DNA of 64,000 bases from Lineus longissimus (Eukaryota > Nemertea > Pilidiophora > Heteronemertea > Lineidae). The translations under genes were made by a program, and so were the position numbers. The DNA lies in NCBI RefSeq assembly GCF_910592395.1, contig NC_088314.1, forward strand, positions 6,262,001-6,326,000, given 5' to 3'. The notes beneath the pieces were generated by a model. The model saw only the letters and a program-made list of their open reading frames with translations. It was not told where the DNA came from and did no database searches. Shown here in pieces: positions 1 through 11,710 of this stretch. Position 1 is the stretch's first letter. Every line of letters begins with the position of its first letter.

Positions 1-3000
1 TTTATTACTTCTTTTCATCCTGATTGCAATGAAACATGCGTTTGGCTTCTCTCATCACGAACAGTCAACTTTAGGAACCAACATTGACGCCATTCGAGGA
101 AAACAACAAGGACAGATCCCGCCTTGGGGGACGCATTGTGAGTTGGAAATATCAAACATTTGGAAATAAACAAAAGGTTCAAGGCATATGGTGTCAAAAA
201 CGACATGATTACCGCCGCTGCATGGCTTGTCGAAGATAGCGAATCGTCAAAATCTTACATTTCTCTTTATGGCTGTATACCCCTTCTCCGTTCTTTTTAA
301 TTTGCAAGGAAGCTAATGTGCTCTTCGCTTTCGTAGTGTTGGCTAATGGCAACATTGGTTTTGGGTAAATGTGTTTTGAAATGGTATACATCAAATTTGA
401 TAAAATTACACGCATTTTGCATGCTTCGATATTACATGTCTTGTTAGAGTAAGTCTGCATTATATTAATTATATTAAGTCTCCAATATATTAATTTGCCT
501 GATTCAATAGTATGTCTGTAATGGTTTAAAAATATGTTTGAGCTTAAACTGCATGGTCGCGGGTAATTGATAGCATAGTTAACTAGATGCAATTTGCGGC
601 AATGACAGTCATCGTTAATCAAGCTATCAATCTCGCTGATCATAACCATGCGTTATGAAAAATGTTCATCATAACCGATTGGGTACATGGGTAAAACTGC
701 TTCGAGCTCACCTCACGACACGCAATCCCGTTGTAGCGGGCGCGGATGACCAATGTTACAGAAATAATGCCAGAGCCCGGTCACCATCCATCTGAACCTG
801 ACAAGCCAAATATAGACATAATAACTAATATGGACAACTCTGATACTCTCTAATAAATCATATTTATCCCTTTGTGACATGATGCGGCCTAACCAAACAA
901 CCTAGGGCGGGCGGGCGGGCTATGGCCAGCTAAGGTCTCGAGATTATGTTCGCTGAAGGAAGGTTTTATCACAGATTTGGGGGTTGTTCTGTATATTGAC
1001 TTGTAAAAAGTCCGATGAGAGGATCCGAACGATACGCGGCTTTTGGGGTTGTGGCAGGTGGTGACCGTCCGTCACGCCGGTTTTCGTCATTACGAGACTC
1101 CGTCGCCGTCATAAATTTGAGAAAATCAGGAAATTTTTCAATTTCAGAGAACGTCGTTGATGGAATGGGTTTAAGCCTTAATCGAATGCGCCAGTGACAG
1201 CCAGAAAAATCATTACCCTTGGCCGCTGCATTAACACTGCTCAGTTAACGGTGTTGGCATGGCGAGGGCCATCCTCGCAAATCCAGAGTCAGTCGTATCC
1301 TCCTCCCCTCGCACCTCGAGTGTTGGTCTGAGGTTCAGGATGGGCGATGGCACATCTATAGGCAATAGAGAACGAAGCTTTCGTTCCTGGACACGATAGC
1401 AGTAGCTGATTGCCATAATATCCTGATGGTCATTTAGCGAATTGACCAGCTGTAACTTTGCTAATGGAAAAGCAGAGTGATATGCTTATTTCATCATTTA
1501 TGAACCTTCTGGCAAGTGATTCAATTTTCAGGTTGAGATTCGCCATGCTGTACCTTGTTAGTAAAGCAAAGTTTGCGCTCAGTAACAACCACATTACTGG
1601 GAGTAGGCTACTCCCGAGGGCTGTTGGTAATCAGCTCGGCATGTATCGTTAGGCTGCTGATATATTAAAAACCCGGTTAAAAGGAAAGAGAGATTGCGTT
1701 TGATCAGTTATAAAAATGTGATGCAGTAGGGTGGCACACAATATTTCAATAGTTCAGAGCACCGCAGTTTCTAGATTTTATATAACTGTGTAGATTTGAA
1801 ATTTTCTAAAATCCAAGTTTCTCGTAACCAGTGGTGTCCAAATACTCTGTTATCATCGGAAATCAGGCATTTTTAAAGAACTGGATTCTTTCATTAATGG
1901 ATTGAAGCTTTGAATGGATATGATGGTTGTCAGGTAATTAAAGCTTAATTGAAAACGCAAGTGATCCTTCCGGTTCCGCCGACAGGACCGCAACCAAAGG
2001 TACCTGAATTTTGCTTTCAAAGGTTCTAAATATCAAAATCATTCAATCGAAAGACACGGCGACAGGCAGCGAGATATTTTCGTACCCAGTTTCTTGGCGC
2101 GACCTCCAACTGTTTTTTTATGAATGCGACCAAATCCGAGACAGGTCGCTGCTGATGTGCGATGCAATAAGAGACCTGTCGCCACATACTGTCATCATTG
2201 GTCTGAATCGATGGTAACAAGGCACCCCTACCACAAATTCATTCCCACGAGTGATTCCCTCACGATCTCAGTGGTCTATAAAACGTTAAGTACATTTATA
2301 TATCTCAAGACTGTTCAGCTGTGACCAAACTCTTGTATTCACGCAGTACTTTCGTTCTGCGGCTGGACACACCTCTGAATGGCTGTCATTCGAGAATATA
2401 GGCAAGAGACAAGACGAACATGATAAAAAGCAATAGATGGATTTTTTCCTTGACGACGGCAGCCGTGAACGTGACCTGTGTCGATGACGTCTGTCCCAAG
2501 ATGCTTCACCGTCTTTTGAAGACAGCGGTCTTCTAAATATTCAATTTTATGACGTGCACTGCATGTGGGGAACACCTTTTTTGCTTATTTCTTCTTGAAT
2601 CGGCGCTTCTGTTGACGGTTTTGAGGTAGTGGTAATTTAATTTGGTGAGGGTTCCACAGGTAATCAGTTATCGTTATTGTTTATCTCGCTGTCCACTGTC
2701 CGCTGTTGTAGAAAATATCAAGTTCGGCTTGAAAAGCAGACAAAACTGGAGAAAAATATAGACTGGGATCGTTACAACAAACCATGTTCAGAATCTAAAA
2801 CTGACAAATCGAGACAACCTGAACATCTTAGTTCGTAGCTTTCTATTACCAGATTTTCAACATTCTGGACGAAACAAATCTCATGAATCCAGAGTCCACC
2901 CACAAGGACTCAACGAAAAAAAACGGACACGTCAGGCGACATGCTAGATGGCTGTGCCGGTGACGCTAGTGCACAAACACTGACGTCACTCCATGAATCA

Positions 3001-3761
3001 GTGGGCTCAGTAATCAGCTTTGGAACAGTATATCACAGTCCTGTATTTCGGCAGTTATCTCGGGAATTCTCGCGTGGATAGGGTGTTACTGTTAATGGAA
3101 TCTAAACATTTGACACGCCATGCGATGATTTCGGCGACCAAGGTACGGATATTTGATGGTTATGCGTACTTGCACGAAATGCAGATTGTCGGGAGTGGAT
3201 TGTCGCGATATAATGTGATGGAGCGTATACCGACTCTCAACCTAAAGTCGTACGTGAGTTCAAATCACGGTCTGGTGCTTCGTCCTTCACAGGTTTGGCT
3301 CAAGTGGCACCAAGTGGCGATGTATCATCTTGACCCTTAATGCAATGACATTGCTCAGCTTCTAGACAACGCGCGTCAAGATGGGCGGAGGCGACGGAGT
3401 AATACCGCTGAAAGTTCAGTAGATGTATGAGCAGTCTCGGTACACCCGAGTGTCTCATTGAGGACATAGTGACCGTTGAAGAAAGGCGCGCCAACCCCGC
3501 CCCCTTAAAGGATGGTTTAAGTTTTATAATCAAAGATCGTGTATATATGCATGTATGTGTTGAGATTATTACTAACGTTTCTGGCAAATAGGCGTAGGTG
3601 ACATTTTTCGTTTTATAGTTTTCCCGCCAATTATAGGTGTCCCTGACAGGTGTTCGCTTGTCGCGAACTCAAAATTTAAAGACACTTCATTAGGCGATAT
3701 GTTAGAAAACAGATACTTTGGCAGATTGATATTTGTGATGAAGGCTTGAAGACTAACTTAC
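1..3761. other. Intergenic, no supported gene
   Basis: AT-rich non-coding DNA. Open frames here are short, lack recognisable domains and are not bounded by convincing splice sites. A short GGCG-type run lies near 905-920. Nothing else is recognised. Confidence 0.6.
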
Positions 3762-3838
3762 CTGACACGAGAGCTATCAAAAGGATCCACACCACGCGTG
3801 AAATCCGCGACATTTCGCCATTGCAGATCATCTTCATC
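3762..3838 (-). other. Candidate orphan exon (possible signal-peptide exon)
   Basis: A 77-nt segment on the minus strand is bounded by a pyrimidine-rich acceptor (CTTTTTCAG) and a strong donor (CAG followed by GTAAGT). The ATG near its 5' end opens a frame reading MKMICNGEMSRISRVV followed by WILLIALVSG. That is a basic/polar start and then a hydrophobic stretch, the shape of a signal peptide or signal anchor. A second open frame gives an acidic, hydrophilic peptide, so the frame is uncertain. I could not find a partner exon downstream (below 3700) or upstream, and no homologous family is recognised. It could be a chance pairing of splice-like sites. Confidence 0.25.
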
Positions 3839-6114
3839 CTGAAAAAGAATAGTTCCTTCGCAAGTTCTAATCCTGTGGGATAAGTATGGAAATATGTATC
3901 CTTTGAAAACTTTCTAACAGTCCTGAACACCTTCCATGGATTGCTGTTGACCGCGCCTTGACTCTCGTATCCAAACAGCGCTCTAACGTATCGACCGCTG
4001 GCCTGCCGCTTGCCGTGGTGACTGCGCCGACAGAGTCCCTCGCAAAACTTAAGCCATTATCCTCAACAAGAAGCTAATGGTTAGTTGATCAACTCTAACA
4101 GCTAGATGGCGTGGAAGATGGATATCACCAGCGCATCTTTTAGCTTGTTTGGTAAACAGAGTAAAAGCATTATATGAGTCTCCAGGGTTTTGCTGCAGCT
4201 CTTGCGGGAACTTGGGGAATATGAAAGAGGATACTACTGATAAATGGCACACATCGCTTTAAATTCGATATACATGTAATTTACATCTAATTTCAAGGCC
4301 AAGTGCTTTTAATGGCAAATTTGATATTCACATGAACGTACAGTATATAAGAGTCTGTATAACACTGTTTCGTGCCTTCCTCTACCAGCACTCTTGAAAA
4401 TAAGCGTTATTTTGGCTTTTCAAAAAGCTTCATCGGGTTTTTCAACCAACACAAACGGTCATCTCCAAAGGTTTTTCGGAGAAATTAGAAACCCCTAAAG
4501 CTTTTTGAGCTTGTAAAAAATCTCAAATTTTGACTTTTTTAAAGAATGTGGGATTCGATCATGACGAACATGACGTCCTGACCATCGGTCAACTTGGTGT
4601 CGCCTACTACCCGCTGTCTAGCCAAATTTAACATTTTGAATGGCATCTAACGACCGTGTGCAAATATCTCTAATTTCTTTAGTTTTCGGAAACTGTCTCC
4701 GATGGGTTAAACTAGCAGTACCCCGTGCTGATGGTACTGTATCAGGTTATAGTTGAGCCATAAGGACCATTAGTATCACGCAATCTGCATCTGTTCATTT
4801 CTGACAAGGGAATTTTATGTTCCCTGAACAACCATCAGAATCAAGACAGGATTTTAATAAACTACAATGCACAAATTTACAACTCCCTTCACGTACTGAA
4901 CAGTCGTTAAAAGCACGCTCTTTACCTCTTAATAATTTGCTGAATGTCTATCAATCACTGAATATCTGTGCTAACAATTTCGAAAATTGTTAACATCGAT
5001 TTTTAATTCTTGTCTTTGGATTAATATCGTATTGGCCACACGTCCGTGGGGTGCTAAGAGAGGCTTATCTGGATGGATGGCCATGCGTGTGATAGCATTG
5101 GCTCTCAGGGGAAGGATATGTTGACGTGACATTGGAGTGTCTTGCGAGCTGCTTTGCGATGGCTTTTTGTTATGCAATCATGCCATAGTGATTATCCAAT
5201 TTTTGTATTTTTTCCACTTTTCCATGGATTGTGTAAAGGATTTCAATATTTTTCATGGAACCATGGATCTCGATCCGTCATAGAACTACTTGCTAGCGAG
5301 GTTCATTATCACCGATATTAAAATATTGTTATTCACGATGGAGGAGTCGGAGATGGTTTTCTTATGATATGGCGGATTGGACCGAAGTTTATATTGGTTT
5401 TTGATAACAGAGATTGAATGTCAAACGGTCGCATTATAATTCATCAAGGGAAAACCACAATTGATCACCCCACAGCGGCTCCGGCGCGATATTGACCGAC
5501 TTAGCCCATACATCTTACCAGCGTCTTTTATTGAAAGACTCTGATCACACCAACATCCAAACACGTTTGAGTATAAGACGTCCAAAATCACAGGAATGCA
5601 AAAAGGCTTCTTTTGTAAATGTGTTGGTCTCAAGAAATCTATTGGACTAAACTAAAAATAACCATGCGCAAAAAAATGTTCATCATAATCACCGCGTTTC
5701 ATCACATCGCTGGGACAAGAATAATGCAAAAGCGAGTTATTAGTTTGGTAAACCTTTGCAAGCGGTGACTTTGAGGTGTCGTCATCTGATTAGCGGTACA
5801 TGAATATTCACTTTCGTTAGAGCTTTGACTGCTAATCAGATTTTGCGGCTCATCAATTCATCTCGCTATCGCTAAACCGGGAAAGACATCGGGTAACTAG
5901 AGCCTTGGTAAAAAATATAATATTTTTTCCTTAGATCAAGCTGTATCGATTATCACTAGCGATATTTGAGTATAAGCTAAAGAGCGCCGGGACTTTAAGA
6001 AGGCACCAAGTGCACTTTTTTGCTAAAAAAAGGGGCATGCCATCGTTCATAAAACAGGACTACATTCCGGACGAAGTGGACCGGCCTCGTCCTGTCGCCC
6101 GGTATTCATAAAAC
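3839..6114. other. Intergenic, no supported gene
   Basis: No splice-bounded exon or recognisable protein is seen. The short open frames have no domain content. Confidence 0.6.
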
Positions 6115-6251
6115 CGGGAAGGACGATCAGGATGACGAAGGGCTGTCCTTAATAGAAAGGTGTCTTGATTAGAGAGGTCAAATTGAATTAGTGTCCTCAG
6201 TAGAGAGGCCGTACTTAATAGACATATGTCCGCCAAGGGAGGTTCCACTGT
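6115..6251. mobile_element. Degenerate CAGTGGAACC-type MITE copy
   Basis: Contains the family words TGTCCTTAATAGA, GATTAGAGAGGTCAAATT and GTCCGCCAAGGGAGG, and ends GGTTCCACTG followed by TATA. The right end matches the copy at 37185-37340. The left end is degraded, so its start is approximate. Confidence 0.6.
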
Positions 6252-6413
6252 ATAATGCGGAGGACATTGCCACATTTGGTCTACATGGCCTCTGAACAAT
6301 ATCTTGCCAGATTTATGGTGCTTGAACGAATTCTGGTGTTCCTTGAGTAAATAAAGTAAGTCCCTTAGAATAACGTAAAAGCGACTTTTTTGAAAAATAT
6401 AATGAGGGTTAAC

Positions 6414-6419
6414 TTTATT
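6414..6419 (-). other. Possible polyadenylation signal for ankyrin/SOCS gene
   Basis: AATAAA on the minus strand, about 1 kb beyond the stop codon at 7444. No closer canonical hexamer was noticed. The intervening ~1 kb would be 3' UTR, and nothing else is recognised in it. Confidence 0.3.
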
Positions 6420-7443
6420 ATTCTTTTTTAAATGATAATGCGACAGAATTCAAGAACAAAATTCTAAACAGGAGCATAGTGTAGGCGACCCAAAAGTAAT
6501 TTCAAAATTGATGGTACTTTGAAATTTCTTCAAATTTAAAACTAAGAAATTCGAAAGTTCTTATAACTTTTCGACAAGAGCACCTTGTACGAGAATTTAC
6601 TTCAGAGTTCGGCCGTTCCAAGGCCAATCAGAATGTGTTTGTACATTTATAAAGGGTCAACATACCGTATTGATTTCTCCCAACTTTGATGATCACCTGG
6701 CTATGCTCCTTAACAATATTCAACAAAACAGCAGTTGTAATGATTATTTTTATAAAAATGGCAATGTCTCATACTCAATTCTTTTAGCTACTGCAAAAAT
6801 ACAATCCCAGGTTTGAACAAACATTGTGTCAAATTCTCACCCTCTCACCCTAAAATCAAAGGCTTCAACTTCTGTATACATCCTGTTTTCTTGAAATTAC
6901 GCTGAGATTGATCAAAATATGCACCTTGTGAAAATACTACAAGAATCACTTTCTGAGTAAAGATTCAGAACCTACTTATTTAACCACAGAGGCAGCTCAT
7001 GGCAAATCCTCTTAAAAAGCTCTATAAAAATACAATTTCATAAAAAATAAACAAATATTATACTTACTATCAAAGGAAACATTTACATGTAGTTTTGATT
7101 CTTGAATGGTTTTGGCAGTGATGTTAATAACTACAAATTGTTCATCCCAAACAGAACAGTATACTGCAGGCGTAGGAAAATATAACCTCTAAACATGAAT
7201 TAAACTTCTAAGAACAAATCCCTGAAACGTGTCATCAAAATGCAAAGGACTAGCACCCTGGACAAACAGGCCAGAATTATAAATGCTTAAGCAGGGACTG
7301 TGCTTATTTTGGCATGAAATATGTAACGTGGTATAAAAATACAACACTAAAGGTCTTCGAATCTACACACAGTATTTCAGGAATTAACCATCCAATCAAG
7401 CAGCAGAAACCTTCAACAAATCAAGTCCGGAAACTTTCCAAAT

Positions 7444-8805
7444 TTACATTACACAGCAGACTTCATCTTCAAGATTCCTGGGACGTTGTTGCTTTTTGGT
7501 GAAAGGATTCTGCCAAGTGTTAGGTTCTGGTCTTTTCCAGGCTTTGTGTTCCTCATAAGGGTCCTCACTTGCATACATCAGGTACGACAGCTCATATTTG
7601 CCGGAGAAGCTCAGGTACTCAATGATGGGTTTGGGCAGGGGGAGTTTCTTGATGGTGTTGTTGATGTAGCTGTAGTCCCTTATCCTTCTGAACAACACGC
7701 TTCTGATAGAGGTACGACAAAGGCTTTGCAAACCAAGTGGCTGACATTGCATCTCTTCTACTTTGCCAGTGAATCCCTGGTAATCATGCTTCGTCATGGA
7801 AATCTGCTCAACAAGTTCCGCAAAGCTTTCCTCGTAAATCTTATGCCCACAGTTGAGGAGGAGTTGGACCATGTCATAGTCACGATCAACCAGCATGGAA
7901 CACAACAACGATCCACAGTCAATGCGGAGACATCGACCACACATTTCCTGCAACAGCTTGGCAAACACAAAGCGCTGGCTATCATAACTGTAATTCAAGA
8001 TGCAAGCAGCACAGGACCTACTATTGTCATCAATTTCTTGCGGTGTTGATGGATGTTTGCGCACCTTTTCTTCTTCATCTTCACTATCATCGGACCATTC
8101 ATCCTCATCCTCATCCTCACAATCAGACAACTCGACTTCTTCAACCTTGTCACAGCCATTCTGTTCCTCATCCTCACAATTTGACAACTCACTGTCTTGC
8201 TCCTCTTCATGATGTTCTTCATTCTTGTCCTCACAAGAGGACAAATTATTGTTGATTTCTCCCACACAATTTGACAACTCGCCTTCCCTGTCCCCTTCGT
8301 GGTGTTCTTCTTTCTTGTCCTCACAATGCGACAAATCATAATTGTTGACATCTCCTTCAAAATTTGGCAAATTGTCTTCTTCGACATCAATATTTTCTTC
8401 ATCCCAGAATCTGAAGTCAAAGGTGCAGCCCAGGTCAAGCAGCATTCCCACCATCTTGATGTAGCAAATTGGGTCTTCCTTGGCTCTGCCTTCTTTTATC
8501 CAATCGCACTGTTCGTTCAACAGTATCGATTGAAAGTGCGATTCAAATGACGGTTTTGTAAACATCAGATGAAGGGTATGGAGCATGCGCAGCCAGGATG
8601 GAGTCTGAGAGATGAGGTAGCGAACATGTTCATATTTGCCAGCACGACAAGCTGTCTCGAACATCAATGGAGTTTGGCATAGCTTTTCACGCTGAGAACT
8701 GAAATAGGCCTTCATGGCTGCCAGACTCCCAGTTTCTATGATTTTGACATATGGGGGACAAGGTTCCACAGTTTTTATTCCGTCGGTTCCTGGCCCAATT
8801 TTGTC
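7444..8805 (-). CDS. Ankyrin/SOCS-box protein, C-terminal part, CaaX-like end
   Basis: This frame continues directly from the ankyrin frame upstream, after the TGA at 8806-8808. The first in-frame ATG is at 8715, so as a separate gene it would start there. It begins with ankyrin-like sequence (TPLMFETACRAGKYEHVRYL). A strongly acidic insert follows (about 8040-8400) with repeated LSxCED and EEHHE words. A SOCS box follows: the Elongin-BC motif LQSLCRTSIRSVL (near 7696-7735) and a Cul5-type LPLP (near 7630-7645), the arrangement of ASB proteins, which act as substrate receptors of Cullin-5 ubiquitin ligases. The tail then runs about 60 residues and ends CCVM, a CaaX-like motif that could be prenylated; this is unusual for the family. 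Antisense open frames over the acidic region are compositional shadows. Family assignment is by motif only, and the substrate is unknown. Confidence 0.75.
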   Translation of the reverse strand, partial: DKIGPGTDGIKTVEPCPPYVKIIETGSLAAMKAYFSSQREKLCQTPLMFETACRAGKYEHVRYLISQTPSWLRMLHTLHLMFTKPSFESHFQSILLNEQCDWIKEGRAKEDPICYIKMVGMLLDLGCTFDFRFWDEENIDVEEDNLPNFEGDVNNYDLSHCEDKKEEHHEGDREGELSNCVGEINNNLSSCEDKNEEHHEEEQDSELSNCEDEEQNGCDKVEEVELSDCEDEDEDEWSDDSEDEEEKVRKHPSTPQEIDDNSRSCAACILNYSYDSQRFVFAKLLQEMCGRCLRIDCGSLLCSMLVDRDYDMVQLLLNCGHKIYEESFAELVEQISMTKHDYQGFTGKVEEMQCQPLGLQSLCRTSIRSVLFRRIRDYSYINNTIKKLPLPKPIIEYLSFSGKYELSYLMYASEDPYEEHKAWKRPEPNTWQNPFTKKQQRPRNLEDEVCCVM

Positions 8806-10503
8806 TCAGTACGTAGTTAGTATCCTTGCACGATGACGTGGTGTCAATTCGTCAAGAAATTTTCCATCCTCTGCCAAGACATCACGAAGATAACCCTCAC
8901 AACCGACACTGTGGATATCAGCACCCTTTTCCAACAGGAAGCGTATGCATTCAGCGCTTTTGGTGAGAAACAGAGGTCTGTGGTCTACCTCCTCAAAATC
9001 GATACAGCAATACTTCTCTTTCTTTTCACACCTTTCATCACGAACATGGACATGCTTCTTGGTAGCAGCATTATCATTGACGCAGACACCTCTCTCCACC
9101 AACGCCTTCAACATCGACACGTCCCCCTCATGTGCGGCAATATGAATCGGTGCGAAGCCATCATAAACTCTCGATACGCAGTCAGCTCCACGTTTCATCA
9201 AAACATCAAAGGTTTTGTAGTCTCCTGATGTTATGGCATTGACCAGAAGACGACTAGAATCCGAGAAGCGCTTTGTCAGCGGTATGTCCTCACACAAGAT
9301 GTCCAGCAGGCAGTCCAGGGCCTCTGCATTCTTGTACTCAACTGCACGGCGAACTGAATTTGCTGGACAGTGCAGACCGGTGCATGGATTAGGCTTGTGA
9401 AAACATGGCATGTATGGCAAAGCACCAGCCTTCAAAAGCAACTTGAATAACGCCATGTTCTTGACATAGATTGCCATGATAAGGGGCATCCTTCCTTTGT
9501 GATCAAACTTGTTGACATCAGCGCCATCATCAATCAACTCCCTGACTAGATCAACTTCCTGGAGTAGACAAGCTACATTCAGTTTATAACTCTTGATGCT
9601 TTCTGATGTATACCCATTTGCTACAAACAGCCACATAATTTCAACAGAAAGCTCATTGTAGGCAACATCCAGTGGAGTCAATGCCTCCTCACAACACACA
9701 AATTTTGCTCCATTTTTCAAGAGCACTTTGACTATCTCAATGCTGTCATAACGACATGCACGATGCAATGGTGTTTCGTCATACAGGCAACCATTTTTCA
9801 TATCAGGACCAAGGATATTTACAGGGACTCCATGCTGGAGCAACAAATTCACACATGACACAGATTTGCTTTCTATTGCATTAAACAGCAGCACCAGACG
9901 CAAGTCCAAGTGAGTACACTTAACAAACTGATGGCCCTGTAACTCAACTGATTTCTCATTTTGACTTGGACACACCATCACACAACTTAAAAGCACTTTG
10001 TAAAGTTTTTCAAGGTCGACTGTAGAATTGGAGCTCAAGTGTGTCAGTACGTCCACAAAAGCAGCCCATTCTTGCCAGTAGGCATTTGTTCCAGGTAAAA
10101 CATCATGTTCGAAAAGATATGTCAGAATTTCAGGGTGGTTCTGAACAACTTTCAAAATAGCGATATCTTTGGCGTCCAAGTCGACCATCCAGAAGAAGAA
10201 CTCAACTGCATTGGCTCCATGATCGAGTAAAAGTTTGAAGATCTTTATATGTTCCAGCTTCAAAGCACTCTGCAGAGGAGACAGTTCAGACACTTGACAT
10301 TTCCAAGTGATGTCCACACCTTGGTTGAGCAGCATTTCCACCCTCTCAATGTTATTAGTTTGTACAGCATACTGCAAAGCGTCGTTCATGAACCGTTCTT
10401 TTGGAGGCAGCTCCATGCTAAGGTCAACCTGGCATGACATGACGTTCAATTCGTACAATCCTGCCCGAAGCATTTTACCTGGAATTAGAAGGCAATATGT
10501 CAT
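8806..10503 (-). CDS. Ankyrin-repeat protein, N-terminal part, ends at in-frame TGA
   Basis: Open frame of 565 codons with roughly ten ankyrin-type units, for example near residues 40-100, TPLHRACRYDSIEIVKVLL near 243, and PIHIAAHEGDVSMLKALVE near 448. The ATG at 10503 is the longest start. Sequence just downstream (TTCTAATTCCAG, then GTAAAATG) resembles a splice acceptor, so the true first coding ATG may be at 10473 (MLRAGLYEL), behind a spliced leader. The frame ends in TAC TGA GAC at 8806-8808, and the same frame runs on for 1,362 nt with a SOCS box. The two parts are probably one gene broken by a nonsense change, a base error, read-through, or an unrecognised intron: a TACTAAC branch-point-like word lies 9-15 nt before the TGA. 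No membrane segment or signal peptide is seen. Confidence 0.75.
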   Translation of the reverse strand: MTYCLLIPGKMLRAGLYELNVMSCQVDLSMELPPKERFMNDALQYAVQTNNIERVEMLLNQGVDITWKCQVSELSPLQSALKLEHIKIFKLLLDHGANAVEFFFWMVDLDAKDIAILKVVQNHPEILTYLFEHDVLPGTNAYWQEWAAFVDVLTHLSSNSTVDLEKLYKVLLSCVMVCPSQNEKSVELQGHQFVKCTHLDLRLVLLFNAIESKSVSCVNLLLQHGVPVNILGPDMKNGCLYDETPLHRACRYDSIEIVKVLLKNGAKFVCCEEALTPLDVAYNELSVEIMWLFVANGYTSESIKSYKLNVACLLQEVDLVRELIDDGADVNKFDHKGRMPLIMAIYVKNMALFKLLLKAGALPYMPCFHKPNPCTGLHCPANSVRRAVEYKNAEALDCLLDILCEDIPLTKRFSDSSRLLVNAITSGDYKTFDVLMKRGADCVSRVYDGFAPIHIAAHEGDVSMLKALVERGVCVNDNAATKKHVHVRDERCEKKEKYCCIDFEEVDHRPLFLTKSAECIRFLLEKGADIHSVGCEGYLRDVLAEDGKFLDELTPRHRARILTTY

Positions 10504-11494
10504 ATCAATTCACGATTAATACTTAGCACAAACTCAATACACAACAAGGGCCAGGTGTATGCTCCCATGCCTTACTGTAGTGCAGTTGTGTACATCATGC
10601 ATTGCATGACATGCAAGCACGTGCAACAACAGAACGTCAATGCATTGAACATCGTAACTGACATGACGGATGACAGTTCATTTTTAAATCATCAAAAACA
10701 CGAAAAACTTACTCAGAATTCTTATCAAAATGTGTTTAAAGTCTTCTCTGTTATTAATTTTATATATTTCTTTGAAGAAAAAGCAATTTCAAGGCCAAGA
10801 TAGAAGGAAATAAATGATTTTGGAGGTGTGCTTTTTCAACCGCATGGATTTTTTTTTTTTGCGTCGGTAGCAAACAAATATAAAAAAATTTCCATCAGTT
10901 CCGGGAAGACGTCGTCTTCGGCCGAGGTGTGTCTTCATAGAGCACAGGTACCCGTCTTTTAACGTCTTGTCTAGATTTATAAACGAGAAACTCCACTCTA
11001 CCATATTTTGGCCAAAGCATCCCTAAACTTTCTACTGACAAAATTCAATCTAAGCACATTTCAGCTAATCACAACAATGGAACTATGGATTGGATGCAGA
11101 ATATCTGCATCTATCTATGGATGGGATGCAGAATATTAGCTGAGGGGATGACTGCAAAATTGGCATGGAAGAGTGTCCAGATATTCCAAGTCTGACCAAC
11201 TGGGAGGGGGGGGGATTCCAGCTGGCCACTCTAAAGAAACTCATGGGCGAGATAGTGCTCCATTAATACCTCTGACGAAATTTCTACAGTACGGATACAT
11301 TTAAACATGTGGGCTTGTACACTCTACACGGTTGATTATCATAAGTCCAAGAACCATCTACAGGAACTTTTTGACAATACATCCAGGCCAGGCTGCAACA
11401 ACTCCCACACTTCTCCCATTGGCTAATTAAATCTCCTGCGTCTCCTTGAAATAACAGACATAATTCTCATATGGAAACATTCAGACATTTATCT
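10504..11494. other. Intergenic between ankyrin gene and PUS7 3' end
   Basis: Presumably holds the promoter or a 5' UTR exon of the minus-strand ankyrin gene. No coding exon is recognised. A short T run (10850-10860) and a G run (11207-11214) are present. Confidence 0.5.
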
Positions 11495-11500
11495 TTTATT
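11495..11500 (-). other. PUS7: PUS7 polyadenylation signal
   Basis: AATAAA on the minus strand, about 335 nt past the PUS7 stop codon. It is a plausible 3' UTR end. Confidence 0.55.
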
Positions 11501-11710
11501 GACCAATTCAAATAAAAAGATCAAATGCTACAAATACTATGAACAAAAATATTTCAATATGTCTCGTAACAGATTGGTGACAGATTTATACACTTCACTA
11601 ACATCCTCTACAGACTTGTGAAAATGATTTTGGCATATCAGTTAGAAGCTTGTTATTCCCGTAGAGACCTTGGTACACTGTCCCAGATCCATCAGAAGAG
11701 CACCAAAACA

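Noticed and set aside
209-649. 146-codon minus-strand frame
   Set aside because: No recognisable domain, no splice-site support and ordinary AT-rich composition.
4540-4620. tRNA-like T-arm (GGATTCGATC)
   Set aside because: No matching acceptor stem, D-arm or anticodon arm could be arranged around it.
7486-8550. Forward and antisense frames over the ankyrin/SOCS gene
   Set aside because: Shadows of the biased acidic codons (GAG/GAA/GAC runs) of the minus-strand gene; no domain is seen in them.
8806-8808. TGA as a selenocysteine codon
   Set aside because: It lies in a linker after an ankyrin block, with no redox-type motif around it, and no SECIS-like structure was noticed. Read-through, error or splicing are simpler.
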